NCBI GenBank assembly: GCA_964020975.1
Contig: OZ026620.1
Location: forward strand, 72,927,100-72,991,099
DNA length: 64,000 bases
Source of the DNA: Hermodice carunculata
Lineage: Eukaryota; Annelida; Polychaeta; Eunicida; Amphinomidae
Direction of reading: 5' to 3'
Translations under genes and position numbers: made by a program
Part shown: piece after piece, positions 38,290-52,279 of the stretch
Position numbering within the stretch: position 1 is the first letter of the stretch
How the letters are laid out: every line of letters begins with the position of its first letter
Notes under the pieces: model-generated
Seen by the model: only the letters and a program-made list of their open reading frames with translations
Database searches by the model: none
Told to the model about the DNA's origin: nothing

Positions 38290-40500
38290 TCCCACTTTCT
38301 ATATGTGCAGGAGAGATGAACATAGTGATTATTCAGAATCCCAATTTCACTCTTCCATGGATAAAAATGTCTAAACCAAGTTTAAACGACATATATAACT
38401 TCTCATAACTGGACGTATGGCTCAACTCTTTCAATGCTACATTTTGGACCGGGTCAGCAGCTTTCATCTGTGCAACATGCCCAAAGTGCGCTGAGGAAAG
38501 CTGTTCAGCTGGTCCAGTACATTCTATGTAACCAGAGGCATGATGAGCCTGAAATGTAAGGTCTTTAAAATGAACATGGATCTTGTTGCCTTGTTTTGAT
38601 TGAGAGCAGTACGTTTTGTTCAGTTGACACTGAAAGAATTAAAATCACCTGCACCACCACCAACATATTTATGAACCTGCGACACAGAAATAGTCTAACA
38701 ACCACACATGGAAAACGCCCCCCCCCCCCCATCGCTCCGAACATGTTAAATATTGGCCAGGTTTATATATTGTGAGGAAGCTTCAATTATGAAAAAGGGG
38801 CAGGGCGGGCTGGGGGTGGGGTGGGAGGTTGGAGACTTAAATATTTATCAACAAAATCAGTGTAACAAAAACCTAAAATTAGAGGAAGGTTCAATACATT
38901 TTCCATTTACAATAACATATTTTGGATAAAGCTTAAAAAAAAATAATAATCTATTTCCTTTCCATATTTTAATGTCTAAAAAATCTTCATAGAATTTCTA
39001 CATTTTCATTGTCCATCTTCTACCATTTAACAATGGACCCTTCAGCAATAAACTTTGGCTCTGAGGGTCAGCCGAACCCACAATCCACACCGAGAAAACA
39101 AATTCAGGCTCTGAACACTGAAGGATCCTGAACCTAGTTTTGCATATTTTTTTATGAGATGTGTAGGTGGCGGAATGAAAGAGTGATGTGTACACATTTC
39201 ACTTTTCTCTTAAAAACATTATCAGAGGGAACGCTCCTGGTATCAAATAACATAAAAATCCACATACCAGTTGCCGATTATACAAGTATCCTCTTGATTA
39301 AGGATATTCGATGAAAGACTGTTTTGTTAAACTTTTACTTTGTGCACTGGGTTAATCAATTCCGTCTCTTGAACCCTTCATATAAAAACTTGCTTATCGG
39401 CAGAGGAAATTTATTTTACGAATTTGAAACACAGTACTAATTTGACATAGTTTGAGCTTAAGCCTATGTGTGCAATACACCAGTTCCAGGGCAGGGAGCT
39501 CCATAGTTGACAGTAGAGGAGCATTAGACAGACAGCAGGACATGGAGGATCGCCATGTAAAGGCCAATGAATTTACCCCGGAAGCCTGTTACAAATTCAA
39601 GATGATCTCCAGTGCAAGGACCAATAACTAAAATAATTGAAAACCATCACTTGGTCTTCACCATACACCCAAGGACGTTGAATCCTGCATCCAATCTCAA
39701 GTTTAAATGGAAAATGAATCTAAAAAAGTGACAAAAAGCCCTTCAACTTATAATAAATTTCATAAATTGAATTGAAAAAGGTCACCAGCATAAGCAATCA
39801 GATACATTTCAACCAATAATGACGGGACTACTTAAAAAATTTAGGAGGTCTGGACAAATTCAGATAATGATGTTATTGTCAATCTTGTGTGTTTGTTTTG
39901 TGTTTCTTCCTAGATGTTCAGTTTCCAAGGCAGCCAATGTACAGTCTATAAATAAACATAAATAAAAGTTACAATAGAAAAACCAAAAAGAGCTAACTTT
40001 CCAAAGGTCAGAATAGCCCTTTTTTGTTATTATTAAAGAAAATTTAGTGAGGTTGAATCCTTTATATTAAAATTCTGATTTAACAGTGACCTTAGAACAA
40101 AATCAACCTGGCACATCATATTGTTTTTGTTCAAAGTTGTTTGTTGAAATACAATTGCAATCTAGATGATTCAACATCACTTCATTTTATTCTATTTAAT
40201 CATAAATACCTGAACCATTATGTCATTTTATAACTTTGGATATTTCATTCATTACCAATGTCAAGTTGATGTTAATTTTTGCTGTTAGGACCACTGCAAT
40301 CACTGCATAACACTGTACACTCCAAGGCAGTCTGAAAAGAGCCACAAGATTCACCCAACAGTCTGGCACCCACAATAGATTTTTAATATCTCTTTTGGAG
40401 CATCATGTATGCACTGTTTCAATTGGAACTTAGTCTTTTCTTGCATTGACGGCCTCACATTATGTAAAGGGGGTTGTTGAGGGATTTTTATTAAACAAAA
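38290..40500. other. Intronic stretch without recognised features
   Basis: Poly-C at about 38718..38730 and a G-rich patch at about 38796..38830. No element or exon recognised. Confidence 0.35.
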
Positions 40501-40534
40501 CAGTTTGAGACAAATTGCTCACGAGCATTGTATG

Positions 40535-41640
40535 TGTGTCTTATTGTCCAAAACCACTTCCTAGTAGTCATTACCCTATTCTGCAGTCCGAACTCTTTAC
40601 TCTCCATCAGCTAACCTTTCCCTGTCTAACTTATATACATAGAAGTACTATTGTCCATATTGCACACGTTCCTCTGTAAAATTTTGACATAAGCTGTATT
40701 AGCCCAAATGAATTAAAGGGTCTTCAATGGGTAACTACTCAACATGTTTCGAAGTCTTTTGTCCGTACATGTCTCTCTGAGAAGCGGCTCCTTGGTTAAG
40801 TTAATTAGCTAAATAGACAACTGACATAATAATGAATAAATGTGAGCGTGGCAATTGATGAATTAGCTAAATACGTGAAGTTTTGCCTATAAATACAGAG
40901 CTTCATATAAAAAAAGAATACCAGTCAAACAAACCATAATTTCCAAATTTGCATAGTATAGATTCAGATAAGAACAATTTGACTTATCCCTGAACCAATA
41001 TGTACCCTTTCTAGCTGGACAGCTAATCCTAGCTAAACCATCTGCCAATGTTTAACTGAAGTGGAAACAAGCTGGGGCATTATATTCAGTTCCAGTGATT
41101 GTAAAATAAACAGTTGCAGCTAGACCACCTGTATTAACCAAGGCAGATCCTAACAAGGACTGCAACAATGTACATCCTGCACCAGAGATGTAAAACAAAC
41201 TCCATGATGATACCTACTCCTCAAACAATTAAGCTCTATTTAACTGCCAACCCTGAGTAAATGTGTCAACTTAATGTGTCAGGTTTGGGACATTTGAGAA
41301 AATACTGTCAATTTTGAGTATTTTTTTAATATTGAGTAAATGTGCATTTAGGCATATCAGAAAAGAATGAAAGTCATTAGCATTTACGCCAAAAAACATG
41401 CTTTCAAACCAATTTTTCTTGAGAGGATTTTAAGTACAATTAGGCAAACATGTAACTGTCGTACGCCGCTTCTTGCTACCTGTAGCCCCTGGGGGGTTTA
41501 CCTAACAGAAAACAAGTAAGCCTAAAATGTCTAATAGTGAATATTAAAACAGAAAGATGCCAAAAGATAAAGTTAAGTAGCAAAGCAGACAAGACTAAAA
41601 ACTGTAAATTATTGTGGCCAAACTTTCTAATAATCTTCGG
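40535..41640 (+). repeat. Diverged ~1.1 kb repeat, copy 2 (in the receptor intron)
   Basis: Partner of 22010..23110. A further partial copy of its last part (sagaaaagaa.gaaagtcatt) restarts at about 41665, as it does at 23680 in the other locus. Confidence 0.75.
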
Positions 41641-41899
41641 ATATTAACAGTAGAATTATAGAGCAAGTCAGAAAAGAACGAAAGTCATTTGTATTTATGT
41701 CAAGAGAATGTAATGAAAATATTAACCAGATGTCAAGAATGATTAGGCAAGCTTGTGCAATTTTATATTGTACACAGAATGTCTTATAGAAATATCGGTT
41801 TTCTCTGCAACATAACAAAACTAGCTTTTTCTGTCCCTAATTGTAAAGAGAAGACAGTGTGTCTCAGTCTGTCATAGCATTGACAAACATTTAGGGATG

Positions 41900-44640
41900 G
41901 CCTGTACAACAGAAGGCTGCATGGATGTCACTTATGCCGTACTTTTCCAGCCAAAGGTCAGAGTCAGATTCAAAAGTGGGCGTCCTGTGCAACCAGTATC
42001 CCTAATATATCAGTATCAGTGCCAATTGCAACTACAGATACATTGTGTTTGTCAGTAGTGTCGATAGCTACTGACATAGTCAGCCAGTCAGCATCTACAA
42101 GGCTTTGCTATGCCTTCACATCTCAGGTCCCAAACGTTGGTATCAGTTTGCTTGTCAGCCCAGCCTTGCTCCTAGCATTTGCTAGGAAAGCCTGCTTGGC
42201 TATATTCCCATTCATTTCAAAACCAAAGATAATAACAATTGTTTTTCCCTTCAGTGATCGTCGTTGTTGCACAGCTGCTTTTGTGAGAGAGGTATTCCAC
42301 ACCCGCCAAATACCACAATAGCATGGCACCTAATATGTATATATCAACACATGCAACAATAACAGTTACAAACTTTATCAAATGTTGGGTCAACAGGTCA
42401 CGGCAAAGTATAAAGCAGGTGGCCTCAATCAAGTACAAAACTGTACAGAAAAAGCTTTACCCATATTCATAAATTATAATCCAAGGAAAGCAAAAGAAAT
42501 TACAGCAAACGACAGAGATTCAAGAATTACCAAAATATCAACATCTGTCCTCCAATTAGCAATGTGCAGAAGCAACAAGTATCACTCCCCACTTGAGAGA
42601 GACTGTTACCCAATAAGGCAACTTGTGATTTCAAACTAGTTTTCTCAACGTCAGATGTATTCTTCCTGAACTAAACGCTTTTTTTTTTTTTTTGTATTAA
42701 TTTTTTTCAAGAAACATGTAGGCCTCACCCACTTTACCCAAAATTTGTCACCTGGGTCAAGGATTAAAGAGACACAGCAGGGCAGCCAGCCCCCGGTCCT
42801 TCCGAAGGTTGGTTGCTAAAATGCTCAGTCCACATTTTCACAGTCGTATCAAATAAAGATGGTGGTTGTTAGGCAATTGAAATTCATGACAAACGTACAC
42901 ACCTATCTCAAAACTGCCTTTGCCACACATGCAGTTCTTGTAAAAAAATAATGTCATATTTACATTCCCCATCACGTCACACTATAATCCGGCATTTGTC
43001 ACCAGTGACACTGGTAGCTCTATCATTGCATTATGTTTAGCCTGACATGGCTTCGCCTGTTTTGACACCCAGAGAAAATTGTATATTCAGCACTGACACT
43101 ACTGCCAGCCATAACACCATTTCAAATACAGACCAGTGAATCTGAATCTTCAGAGACAAACGGGGAGTTAAATTCTAACTATTGATAAAATGCCTGGAAA
43201 TCTCTGGCACTTCCTTCTGTGTTATTGAAAGCAAAGTGTACACACTGTTCAAATGTGTGACTAGGAACTGCTGTGAAAGTCTCAAGTGCATCACATAATA
43301 CAATAAAACAATGCATAGCATGCACCCACTTAGACACTGTGCTGCCAGATATGCCCCCATAGGTTTTTTAATCAAATCATGTTCAATGGTTTGGTTGTTA
43401 AAATTCCCAGGCCAGTATCTCGGCAAAGTATCTATTCTATTTAAATGCTGGTACTGCTCAGTCGACATAATGTTGCCTAAGCATTTCATTTGGTGAGACT
43501 AGAGACGGATGCATTTTGCATTGGCAATGTGACATGCTGCATAGAATGATGCAATTGTCTCATTAATTCATGGATGTGTAAGTTCTAGTCTCTGATATGT
43601 TATGCCCATATAAAGCGTCAAGTGACAGACACTTGTTTCAAATATTTAACTCACAGGTTCCAAGTTCTCCTTTCGCAAGCACTATCTTCCATCAAACTAC
43701 ACATAATTTGCACTAACTTCCGTACACATGCCTCAATTTCTTCCAATGAAATTGGGTATTAACCATTCAGAAAACCTTTGTGCACTGGCTAGGGGGTTGT
43801 AGGCTCCTCATTGTTGAGGTGATTGGACATCTGCAGTGAAAGGGATATGGTGGCTACATATGTCAAACGACTTGCACACAGTGCACCTCCATACACATTG
43901 CGTGTCATTATATCGATGACAATTTTGGGAGCAAAACAAGTCTCCAACAAATTTTCGAAGCCACCACCAGCCATTATATGTGCAATTGACCCAATTCACT
44001 AACATATGCAGGTGAAAACCTGCAAGTCTGACAATATTCTTCAGGTCTAGTTTGGATGATTGATCTATGTCAGCTGTTTCAAGCTGAAGAGGTTATTCAA
44101 ATGTGACGTTAAATTGCAAACTTTTCTGACAACTTTATGAAAAAAGCATAAGGGAGAGTAAATGATTTAAGGATTAGATTGATCTTGATTGACAAATGAA
44201 GGGACAATTTTCAATGCGAGTTGCCAGATGAATGTCATCCCTCACAGCACCTTTTTTAAATAAACAAAGGCATACTGAGCATTTGATAAACTAACTACAC
44301 ACCATCTTAATATTCAGGGATGGTGGGTTTGGTTTTGGAAATGGAAGAGAACCAATTCGCATGGGCTCGAATTGTCCAGTGGCACCATTGGACTACCATT
44401 TTAATTGGCACCTTAGAAAACTGACCAGCAATTGGGATTCTATAAATCCCAGTATATTTGCAGACAGCAGGCTCCATTGCCTCTTGGCATTGGGGAGAAA
44501 CACATGCAACATCCCCATACACATACCAGGCATGCTGGCCAGTTTGGGTTCTAACATTGATGTCAGCATTTTCAAACACAAAATTAACATGGTCACAATC
44601 TAGCATGTGTGGTCCAGTCAGTGTAAGATTGGACCCGGAA
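41900..44640 (-). mobile_element. Broken member of the multi-copy element family, in the receptor intron
   Basis: Minus-strand pieces occur in the order expected for the family: VNFVFENADINVR with ACVSP (44606..44307), MAGGGFENLLETCFAPK (43974..), RYWPGNFNNQTIEHDLIKK (43489..43175), QAFLANARSKAG (42329..42123), and VVAIGTDTDILGILV (42102..41969). Each matches, from memory, a conserved block of long uncharacterised proteins that are repeated many times in marine invertebrate genomes. It is an old fossil in at least five open pieces. It is the more complete of the two family members here and shares its C-terminal signature with 1527..1853. Confidence 0.55.
42425..42780 (+). repeat. Diverged member of the ~320 bp repeat family
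   Basis: Shares an ordered series of landmarks with 7933..8249: ccatattcat, agcaaa.gaca/agagattt, atcaacat.t.t, cacttgagaca-type, ggcaactgg-type and taggcct-acccac. The many changes and a poly-T insertion show that it is much older than the duplicated units. Confidence 0.6.
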
Positions 44641-45421
44641 CAAAATCAATTAATGGTTTTCAGTGGTTTTGGGCTGTAAATATGAAGCAGTTAAACATAC
44701 CAAAAGTTCCTAAAAATCAAACTTCGATAGAGTGGTACAATATGAAGAGAACCAAGTGGCTACCATGAATGAGTCACCATGCGGAAAATATGGCTGTTAA
44801 TTATGATACAATGTGCTTGTTTTAAAAACAAATGCCACGATTAAGTACTATAATATATAAAGGAAATAAACAGATCACATGACCTGCCTTGTAACATCAT
44901 GAAAACCATAATGATTTGAAAACCTGGTATTTGCAGTAAGCTGTATTAGTTTTCTTTTTTAACAGAAGATTTTTTTCAATCACCAAAAAGGCAAAAATAA
45001 TAAGGAAATAGGACAAACTAAAGCATACAAAATGGGCAGAAACAAAATGGATGCCATTGTTACCTAGTTTTACGACATAGTTGGTGGTCATCAATACCTT
45101 GGCACTTGGCTTTTATATAAAGTCGAGTTAAGGGCATTGGTTTACAATGAATCAGCCATCTATGTCTACATATTTCACTTTACTTTGGCACATGCAACAC
45201 CTTTGCATTGGCACTGGAGCAGCAGAGATTGCTCTTGTGACAGATTTATCTGTCTGCAATATAATCTGAATTGCAATTGCTATGAATCAGTATGAGCAAG
45301 TTATCTGGACAAAAGGGCATACCATTTATTTCAAGCACAAATACACCATATGCTATTCACCGGCCCCATCAATGTGGTCGAAGATTTATTCCAAGCCACT
45401 CCTGTATCTGGACATTGAAAT

Positions 45422-45750
45422 GCTATAGTCTTTTCGGGGTTCACTGTGGACACACCTTTAAAAGCTTAATTCAAGAACTATGGCAGTAGCTATCACAATG
45501 ATCCTCCTTGTTAAGTTTAAGCCATCCGGGCACCTACTCACAATGTAATCAACGACTTTCTAGCTATAATTTCGGAATAAATACCGAAAAAACCCATTCC
45601 AATCGGTAAATTTAACCTTCCCACACCGTCATTTTATTGATAAATTGAGCAAAGACAGCATGAAATTGTAAAATACGCATTCCAGAATTGGGAAAGGTTT
45701 GTTTTCATACCGTACGCATCCTGCACTCTAGCAGCGCGCCATCTAGTGTC
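45422..45750 (-). repeat. Dispersed ~300 bp segment, inverted diverged copy in the intron
   Basis: Read on the minus strand it follows 1091..1393 for about 300 bases with many substitutions and a small insertion (cttaacaagg) near 45510. Similarity ends at the outer side near a 'gacacta' sequence and at the inner side near 'ctatagc'. It precedes, in the same sense, the element relic at 41900..44640. Beyond the outer edge lies a short direct repeat of atttcat-attcaaacatgg type (about 45779..45813). Confidence 0.55.
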
Positions 45751-45993
45751 AACAGGTGGTTGGTGTGACGTTTGCATGAAATCCATGTTTGAATATGAAA
45801 TCCATGTTTGAATAGGCGTTATGGCCCATGTGCCTCTTGTTTCCATTACCCCAATAATCAATGGGTACCAATATTTTGACCCAGCTATACGTTGAGTTCT
45901 TCGGGTATTTTTGATTTATAGATAACACACCTTCTTGAAACGATGTCAGGTCCCTCCTAAATATACTTGTCTCTCAGTCTTTTTTTGTATCAG

Positions 45994-46266
45994 TTATTTC
46001 CAAATCGTTGAATCAGAGATATTGAAGCCATGTTGCTCACTCGTTAATATCTTATGCAAGGACTCCAAAGTCACTAGCCATTTGTTTCTAAACTCCCTCA
46101 ATACCACACAGCGAATTGTGGCTATATCCATGTCATCCAGCTTTGGAGCTGGACCAATCATTTTAGGGGGTAGTTTCGGACTTCTCATGTTCCTCATTAC
46201 ATTTGATGTTGAATGGTTTTCTTGTATCATACTGACAGTAGAACAAATTTCAATTGGAAAAAGCAC
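45994..46266 (-). mobile_element. Fragment resembling an IS630/mariner-type transposase N-terminus
   Basis: The minus frame has PAPKLDDMDIATIR, then ESLHKILTSEQHGFNISDS, then TIWK. This resembles the helix-turn-helix section (LDDFD..IRR...LL..L......S.STLWRIL) of invertebrate DDE transposases. Only about 90 codons remain, with no DDE motif visible nearby. It could also belong to the neighbouring element family. Identification is from pattern only. Confidence 0.35.
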
Positions 46267-46439
46267 AGTATTTATTCACTTATTGTTTTTGTTCAAACTG
46301 CAGTGGGGTGTCTGCACTGAAAAATTATAAACCTGCAAATTCTTGTAGATACAGAATAATGTTAGACCAACTGTGCTACACTTATGTGAAAGTTTATGAA
46401 TGTATAATCATCATATATGTATGTGCTTATCAATGATTG

Positions 46440-47430
46440 CAAAATGACTTTTCAAAAAGGTGTATAAGTGAGTGTTTCCACTTAGCCGCTGTTCTTCATT
46501 GCAATGTTTCTTATTGCTCAAAATAAAAATGTTTTAACAAATGCAGTGATGTTTTATTTGTATTCCCTTTATTTTTTACCCTGCACATGCTTGTGATCAT
46601 TTTGTAAATTTTAAAATATAGAATTAAAGTCTGGGGAAAGTGTCCAAGTGGTGACTTAATATAATATATAAACTAGCATAAAATACAGGTGCAAGGTACA
46701 CCCCGACCCCGCCCGGTGTCATTTATTTCTAGAAAATATAGATCATTGAGAATAAGTGCAAATGTTTTGACGCCAAGGTGCCAAACCCAAAAGAAACTAA
46801 TGGCCCCACCTGCTGGTAAGCCGATTTGTGTTGAAACCCAAACAGGTTTTGAAAAGCAATGGTGCTAATGAATCTGTAGTATAATAGTCTCAGATCTGTG
46901 AGAACTATGTACATATTGCAGAACTTTGATTTTCAATGAATGGATCAACTATAGCTACTTTCACAAGGTCTTGGAAGGAAAGAATTTGAGAAAATTGGAT
47001 CATTGCATTTCACCATCTTTATGGCCGAAATATGATAATGCTGAGGAAGAATATACTTTTTTTCTTAAACAGTACAAAACAAGGAAGAAATGCCAAACGG
47101 GAGAAAAATAAGAAAACAATGCCAAAGTTCTGCCGTCTCCTAAGGTATTACAGAAGAAATGGCGCGATATGTGTTAGAAGCACGTTCAGTGTAATATTTT
47201 GAGAAATAATTCAGATACACAATACAAATTATTCTGCAGAGTAAATGTAGATATAGCAACTTACGAGCTATATTCTTTCGGAACTTGAAAAATCTTGCCA
47301 ACTGGCTTCAAGAATCAGGAACAATTAAAGTAAATAGAGGCTTAAGTTCTAGGCAATCGTGGCGTTTATCTCAAATTTTGACCGTTTTTCCTCCCTTTTT
47401 TTAATTTTGATTTATTTTTTGGCCAAACCA
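46440..47430. other. Intronic stretch without recognised features
   Basis: Short frames only. Confidence 0.35.
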
Positions 47431-47432
47431 AA

Positions 47433-47453
47433 CTAATAATAATAATAATGCTG

Positions 47454-47514
<61 letters not shown>

Positions 47515-47516
47515 TG

Positions 47517-47547
<31 letters not shown>

Positions 47548-47567
47548 TGATGATGATGATGATGATT
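47433..47567. repeat. (TAA)n with (TGA)n end
   Basis: About 135 bp of trinucleotide repeat lying just beyond the LINE tail. It may have seeded or grown from the insertion site. Confidence 0.95.
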
Positions 47568-47581
47568 CCCAGTTGTATTCC

Positions 47582-47582
47582 T

Positions 47583-47637
<55 letters not shown>

Positions 47638-49690
47638 TACAATATATTTATACAGGGAAGCCCTGATCAGCACTCAGGCTGCTTTCCATAGGGGCCCTGG
47701 GTACACACTCGCATTCATGCATCAATTGGTATAAATATAATATGCTGTAAAATACATAAACAATAAGTAAATTAAAAAGTATGAAGAGGTCATCACTAAA
47801 AGTAACTAAAAGATTGTGATTTCATGATGAAACGTCAACGATGTATGAACATTTTCTTAATGTAATGACAAATTTACGATCAATAATGCAGGTTTTAAAA
47901 GACGTCAAATCGTTACACATGGTACGTTTTGCAGTATAAAGATTTAAAAACTGTCAGGGATGGTGCTTCTTTAACCTTATCATTTAAGCTATTCCATGTC
48001 TTGGCACCTGTAAACCTAAACGCTCTTTGACCTGACTTGCCTTGTGTGTTAGGGACTGTCAGATTAGCCTTACTTTGCCTTGTAAAATGCCCATGGACTT
48101 CCGACACTGCTTTAAAGGCATCACTCAAGTAGGTAGGAGTTTTGCCATTTATAACTTTAAACATGAAAATAGCTCGATGATATTGGTGCCGGGCCCTTAA
48201 ATCAGTCCAATGAAGTTCCTTAAACATGTCCCTAATTCTAGTTCTACGACCTTTAGAAAGTATTATCCTGGCTGCTTGATTTTGGAACTTTTGTAGCATG
48301 TCCAGGTTTTTTGTAGAACAGTCAGACCATGCGACGTCACAGTAATCAAACAGTGGTAATATCAGAGAATTGTACAGGAGTAATACTGAATCTTTTGACA
48401 CAAATAGGGATATTCTCCTTAGAATACCAAGACGTTGTGAAATTTTGTTGCAAATATTTTCAACATGTTTGTTCCATGACATCTGCTTGTCAAACCATAA
48501 TCCTAAGTCTTTAAAATAGTCGACCTGTTCAATTTGTTTCCCGTCCACTAAAATATTCAGTTAGTCATTTTCTCGAAGTTTCCTACCTTTTCCTAATAAC
48601 ATACACTTAGTCTTTTGAATATTCAAAGTAAGATGGTTGTCGTTCATCTATTTAGCTGCATTAAACATTTCAATATTGAATGTCCGCTGAATGTCAAGAA
48701 CCGATTAAGCAGCAAAGAAAATAGCAGTGTCATCAGCATACAATACAACCTTACTATTTGTAATAACAGAGGGAAGGTTATTTATGAAAATGACGAAAAG
48801 TAGGGGACCTAGTATTGATCCCTGTGGGACACCATAGGCTATTTCCATGTCAGACAACTCCCCCTTGAATTGGACGCATTGAGTCCACTCGGATAAATAG
48901 TCTCTAAACCAACAGAGTTCAATACCATTGATCCCTAAATATTCACGTTTTGTCAGTAGGATTTCGTGTGACACAGTATCGAAGGCTTTTTTGAGATCTA
49001 AAAAGCACACACCTGTAATTAAACCCTTGTCCATATTGGTAAGGACATAGTCATTTACATCTATCAAGGTAGTAGCTGTAGAATTCAAGGGTCTAAAGCC
49101 TGACTGGTTTACGTTCAGGAGATTGTATTCCGTTACATAGGCATATAGTTGATCGTGGACAATTCTCTCAAACACTTTCCTGGTTAAGTTTATAACTGAG
49201 ATGGGTCTATAATTTCCTGGATCTGCCATTCGGCCATCTTTATGAATTGCAGATACTTTTGCCTGCTTCCACTGAGACGGTAATTTGCCTGTACGTAACG
49301 AACGGTTGTATAAGTATGTCAGAGGACCTGATATCACATGCGCACCAGCCTTCACAAAAGTTGGATGCAGGGAGTCAGTGCCAGTTGCTTTACTGGTAGT
49401 AAGTTTTTGCAGGCCCTGTAACACATTATCTTCAGATACCTCTTGGAAATACATTTTGGAATTGGCTTTCGAAGCTGGCATGTAAAAATGCTGGTGAATT
49501 TATCGGCCAGTCTCGAGCCAATAGTAGTGAAAAAATTATTAAAAGAGTTAGAGATGGACATAGGATCTTTACCTATGAATGCTTCAACCTCTAAAAACTG
49601 GGGTTCACCTGTTTGTTTACTAGGTAGAAAATTCTTTAAGGTTTTCCACACATTGAATGGTGAAAATGTACCAAACATAAAATCTTAAAA
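47582..49690 (-). mobile_element. 5'-truncated CR1/Jockey-type LINE with RT domain and tail
   Basis: On the minus strand: a linker with NSFNNFFTTIGSRLADKF (about 49560..49505) in one frame, then an RT frame from 49481 with KQAKVSAIHKDG, NYRPISVI, GVCFLDLKKAFDTVSHE, YGVPQGSILGPLLFV and LYADDTAIFF (about 48735..48706). The same frame continues through three stops to DYFKDLGLWFD and SLILPLFDYCDVAW, ending near 47913. One frameshift near 49490 separates linker and RT. The endonuclease is absent (5' truncation near 49690). The 3' end has a cagggcttccctg hairpin (47653..47665) and an (AAAT)n tail (47582..47638). It is younger-looking than the other LINE relics and lies in the receptor intron in the sense direction. 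Confidence 0.9.
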
Positions 49691-49699
49691 TATTTTTGC

Positions 49700-50130
49700 T
49701 TTAAATTATCATGCAGACTAACTAAAAAAAAAAAAAAAGAAAGAAATTCAACAGAAAGTGAATAGTGTAGTTGCATTTCTATTTTTTGTCAAATGCGTGA
49801 ATATTTTTTCTGGTGAATTGTCAAAATACACATTCATCATAAACTGTTGAGGAACTATTTTGCTATTCACCCGCCCTATTACAGGTCATGGCCGAGATTC
49901 CATTACATGCAAAAAACACAACAATTAAACGCTCAAATATGTACATGTGTACGGTTGTCATTTGTTGCTCTCTTGACCTGCCAATTTCATTTGTAATGTT
50001 TGTGGTAAAGAAAAAGTTTAATTTCAGAAAGGGCACTGATCTACATTTCTGAAATGGGATATTCACTCAACTGGACCATCGTAATATTGTTTTATGAGTT
50101 AAGATTTACCTTGTTCAATTGAAAGGGTTG

Positions 50131-50188
<58 letters not shown>

Positions 50189-50741
50189 GGGGGGGACCCT
50201 GAGCACCCCTATGTATCCATGCCTGTGTCTACAGAGATAGGCCTGTAATAGTGTTTTTTGTGACGATCTCACAAAAGTGCTAAATAAATATAAGATAAAA
50301 TAAAACAACAGCAATAGTGGCGTCAAACTGCAGCGTCCATAGCTTAGGCCTAAAATGCGTAAACAGATGTAGGTCTGTGATTATGTATATAAAACACTTT
50401 ACATATTTTCAAGACCTGCATGTGTCAGCTATTTTTGTTTATAATATCTAACATTATGCAGTGGGTTATATGACTTAAGTAAGCATATCTGCAGAGTGCG
50501 TCACAGGGAGCAAAATTTACGGAAACATTGAGTGAATGGAATGTTGGCTTCACGAAAATGTGAGTTGGACGGCGAGGTCTAGCATTTTATGGCTCAACAG
50601 ACAGCATCAAGAGACTGAGCGACAACAAAGGAATCGTTAAAGAAATTCAAATTAATTACTCTTTTAACTTAGTCCAAGGGTCAAAATTGCTAAAAATGAA
50701 ACTTGATTAAAATATCCATTGCATGGCCCTTAGAAAAAAAA
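49700..50741. other. Intronic stretch with (GT)n, just left of the right duplication copy
   Basis: A poly-A run at about 49724 and (GT)n at 50133..50188. No gene. The duplication boundary visible here (50742) has no obvious repeat or target-site sequence, but the true boundary may differ because the left copy is cut by the window edge. Confidence 0.6.
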
Positions 50742-51834
50742 GTGGAAGTGTACCTACACAGACTTGATTATAAATGTCGATAAGCACACAATAGCATTAT
50801 AGGCCTATATTGAAACTATAGGCTTATATTTACTTTTTCGGCCATTCTGTAGCAGCACTTTATCGAACAGTTAAAAAACAGTTTCCGTCTATAAGAAAGT
50901 CCATATTTGTTTGAGTTTACATTATGAATGAGACTTACTAGAATTTCACTGGTGGGTTTAACAACCCTATACTAAAAAAAAAAAAAGTTTCAAAATTAAT
51001 TAATGTGACCCGCAATGGAATGACATCATCTGCGAGTGTGTGTTTTCATGCTTTAAATTATACTAAACTGTTACAACTTGTTTCTTAAATGATTACTGTA
51101 ATGTCGCTATTTTTCAAAGAAATCTAGAACGGAAACCATCATCTTATTCACGAGGACATAAACTATTTACAATTAGGGCCTATAGGCCTTACTCCTTTGC
51201 TTGCACAACGTGCTCCTGCTGCTGTTCAGCATGGTTGTAACGCGCTCCACCAGTCAATTCAAGCTTACCAAAAGCCCGCCACATTGGGCCTCTTCTGTGC
51301 AAAACTTGTGCACATTCAAAATATATTCTTCTTTGGTGCTAATGGCTTTTGCCTTTTCCCCCCGATTGAATTCCTGCAAATTGGATGGCCACTAACTGAA
51401 ATGCCCCATTGCAAAGGCTGCACCAACAGATGGAAATGCGGCAAGAAAATACGCAATACATCGGCGCGTGCATGTGATTACAAGTTTATAATTACGATGT
51501 TAATAAAAATTGGAATCAGATTTCAAAATTGAACAGAAAAAAAGCACATGCGCACACACCCATATGCACGGATCCAGATTCATTACGTTGTGCAAAAACT
51601 GACGTTGACGCTACGACATTTCGAAAAGATACAGTTGTTTCTAATACAAAGAAAGTTCACATGAATGAGATCACATATGCAGTAAAAATCAGGTATAAGC
51701 CTACAATGAAAGGCAGTGGTGGTCAATGGCTGCTTTTTCGATTAATAGATATGATTGTGAATGCAACGATTTCATAAAAATATATAGAAACAATAAACAT
51801 TGAATACAATATAGGCTTATGCGTCGATGGGTAA

Positions 51835-52137
51835 CACTGGTAGTGCAGTATGCACACGCTATTTGGCAAACTTTTCCCAATTTCTAAATGCGTATTTCAG
51901 GATTTACCGCTTGCCATGCTCAATTTGTCAATAAAATGGCGGCGCGGGAAGGTTAAATTTGTCGATCGGAATGGGTATTTCCGTATCTATTCAGAAATTA
52001 TTGCAAGAAGATCGTTGATTACATTGTAGGTAGGTGCCTGGATGGCTTAATGGCGGATCATTGTGATAGCTACTGTGGTATTTCGTGAATTACGCTTCAA
52101 AAGGCGTGTCCACGGTGAACTCCGAAAAGACTATAGC
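51835..52137 (+). repeat. Dispersed ~300 bp segment (right copy)
   Basis: This is the duplicate of 1091..1393, with a handful of substitutions. One of them shows that the short ATG frame here is closed early, as in the intronic copy, which argues that the segment is non-coding. Confidence 0.6.
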
Positions 52138-52279
52138 TGTGATACTTGCATGCTGGTGAAGTGGGTTTTAGATCAGTGGTTTTATGTGAACTGTGAGGCT
52201 GTCTTTTCCAGTGCCGTTCAGATGAGAGGTAGTGTTGCAGCCACTAATTGAATGGAGAAACAGTATATTGTCACAAACA

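Noticed and set aside
48705-49481. Retroviral or LTR-element reverse transcriptase
   Set aside because: GVPQGSILGPLLF, YADD, the downstream SLILPLFDYCDVAW region, 5' truncation and an (AAAT)n tail are those of a non-LTR LINE. No protease, integrase or LTRs were seen.
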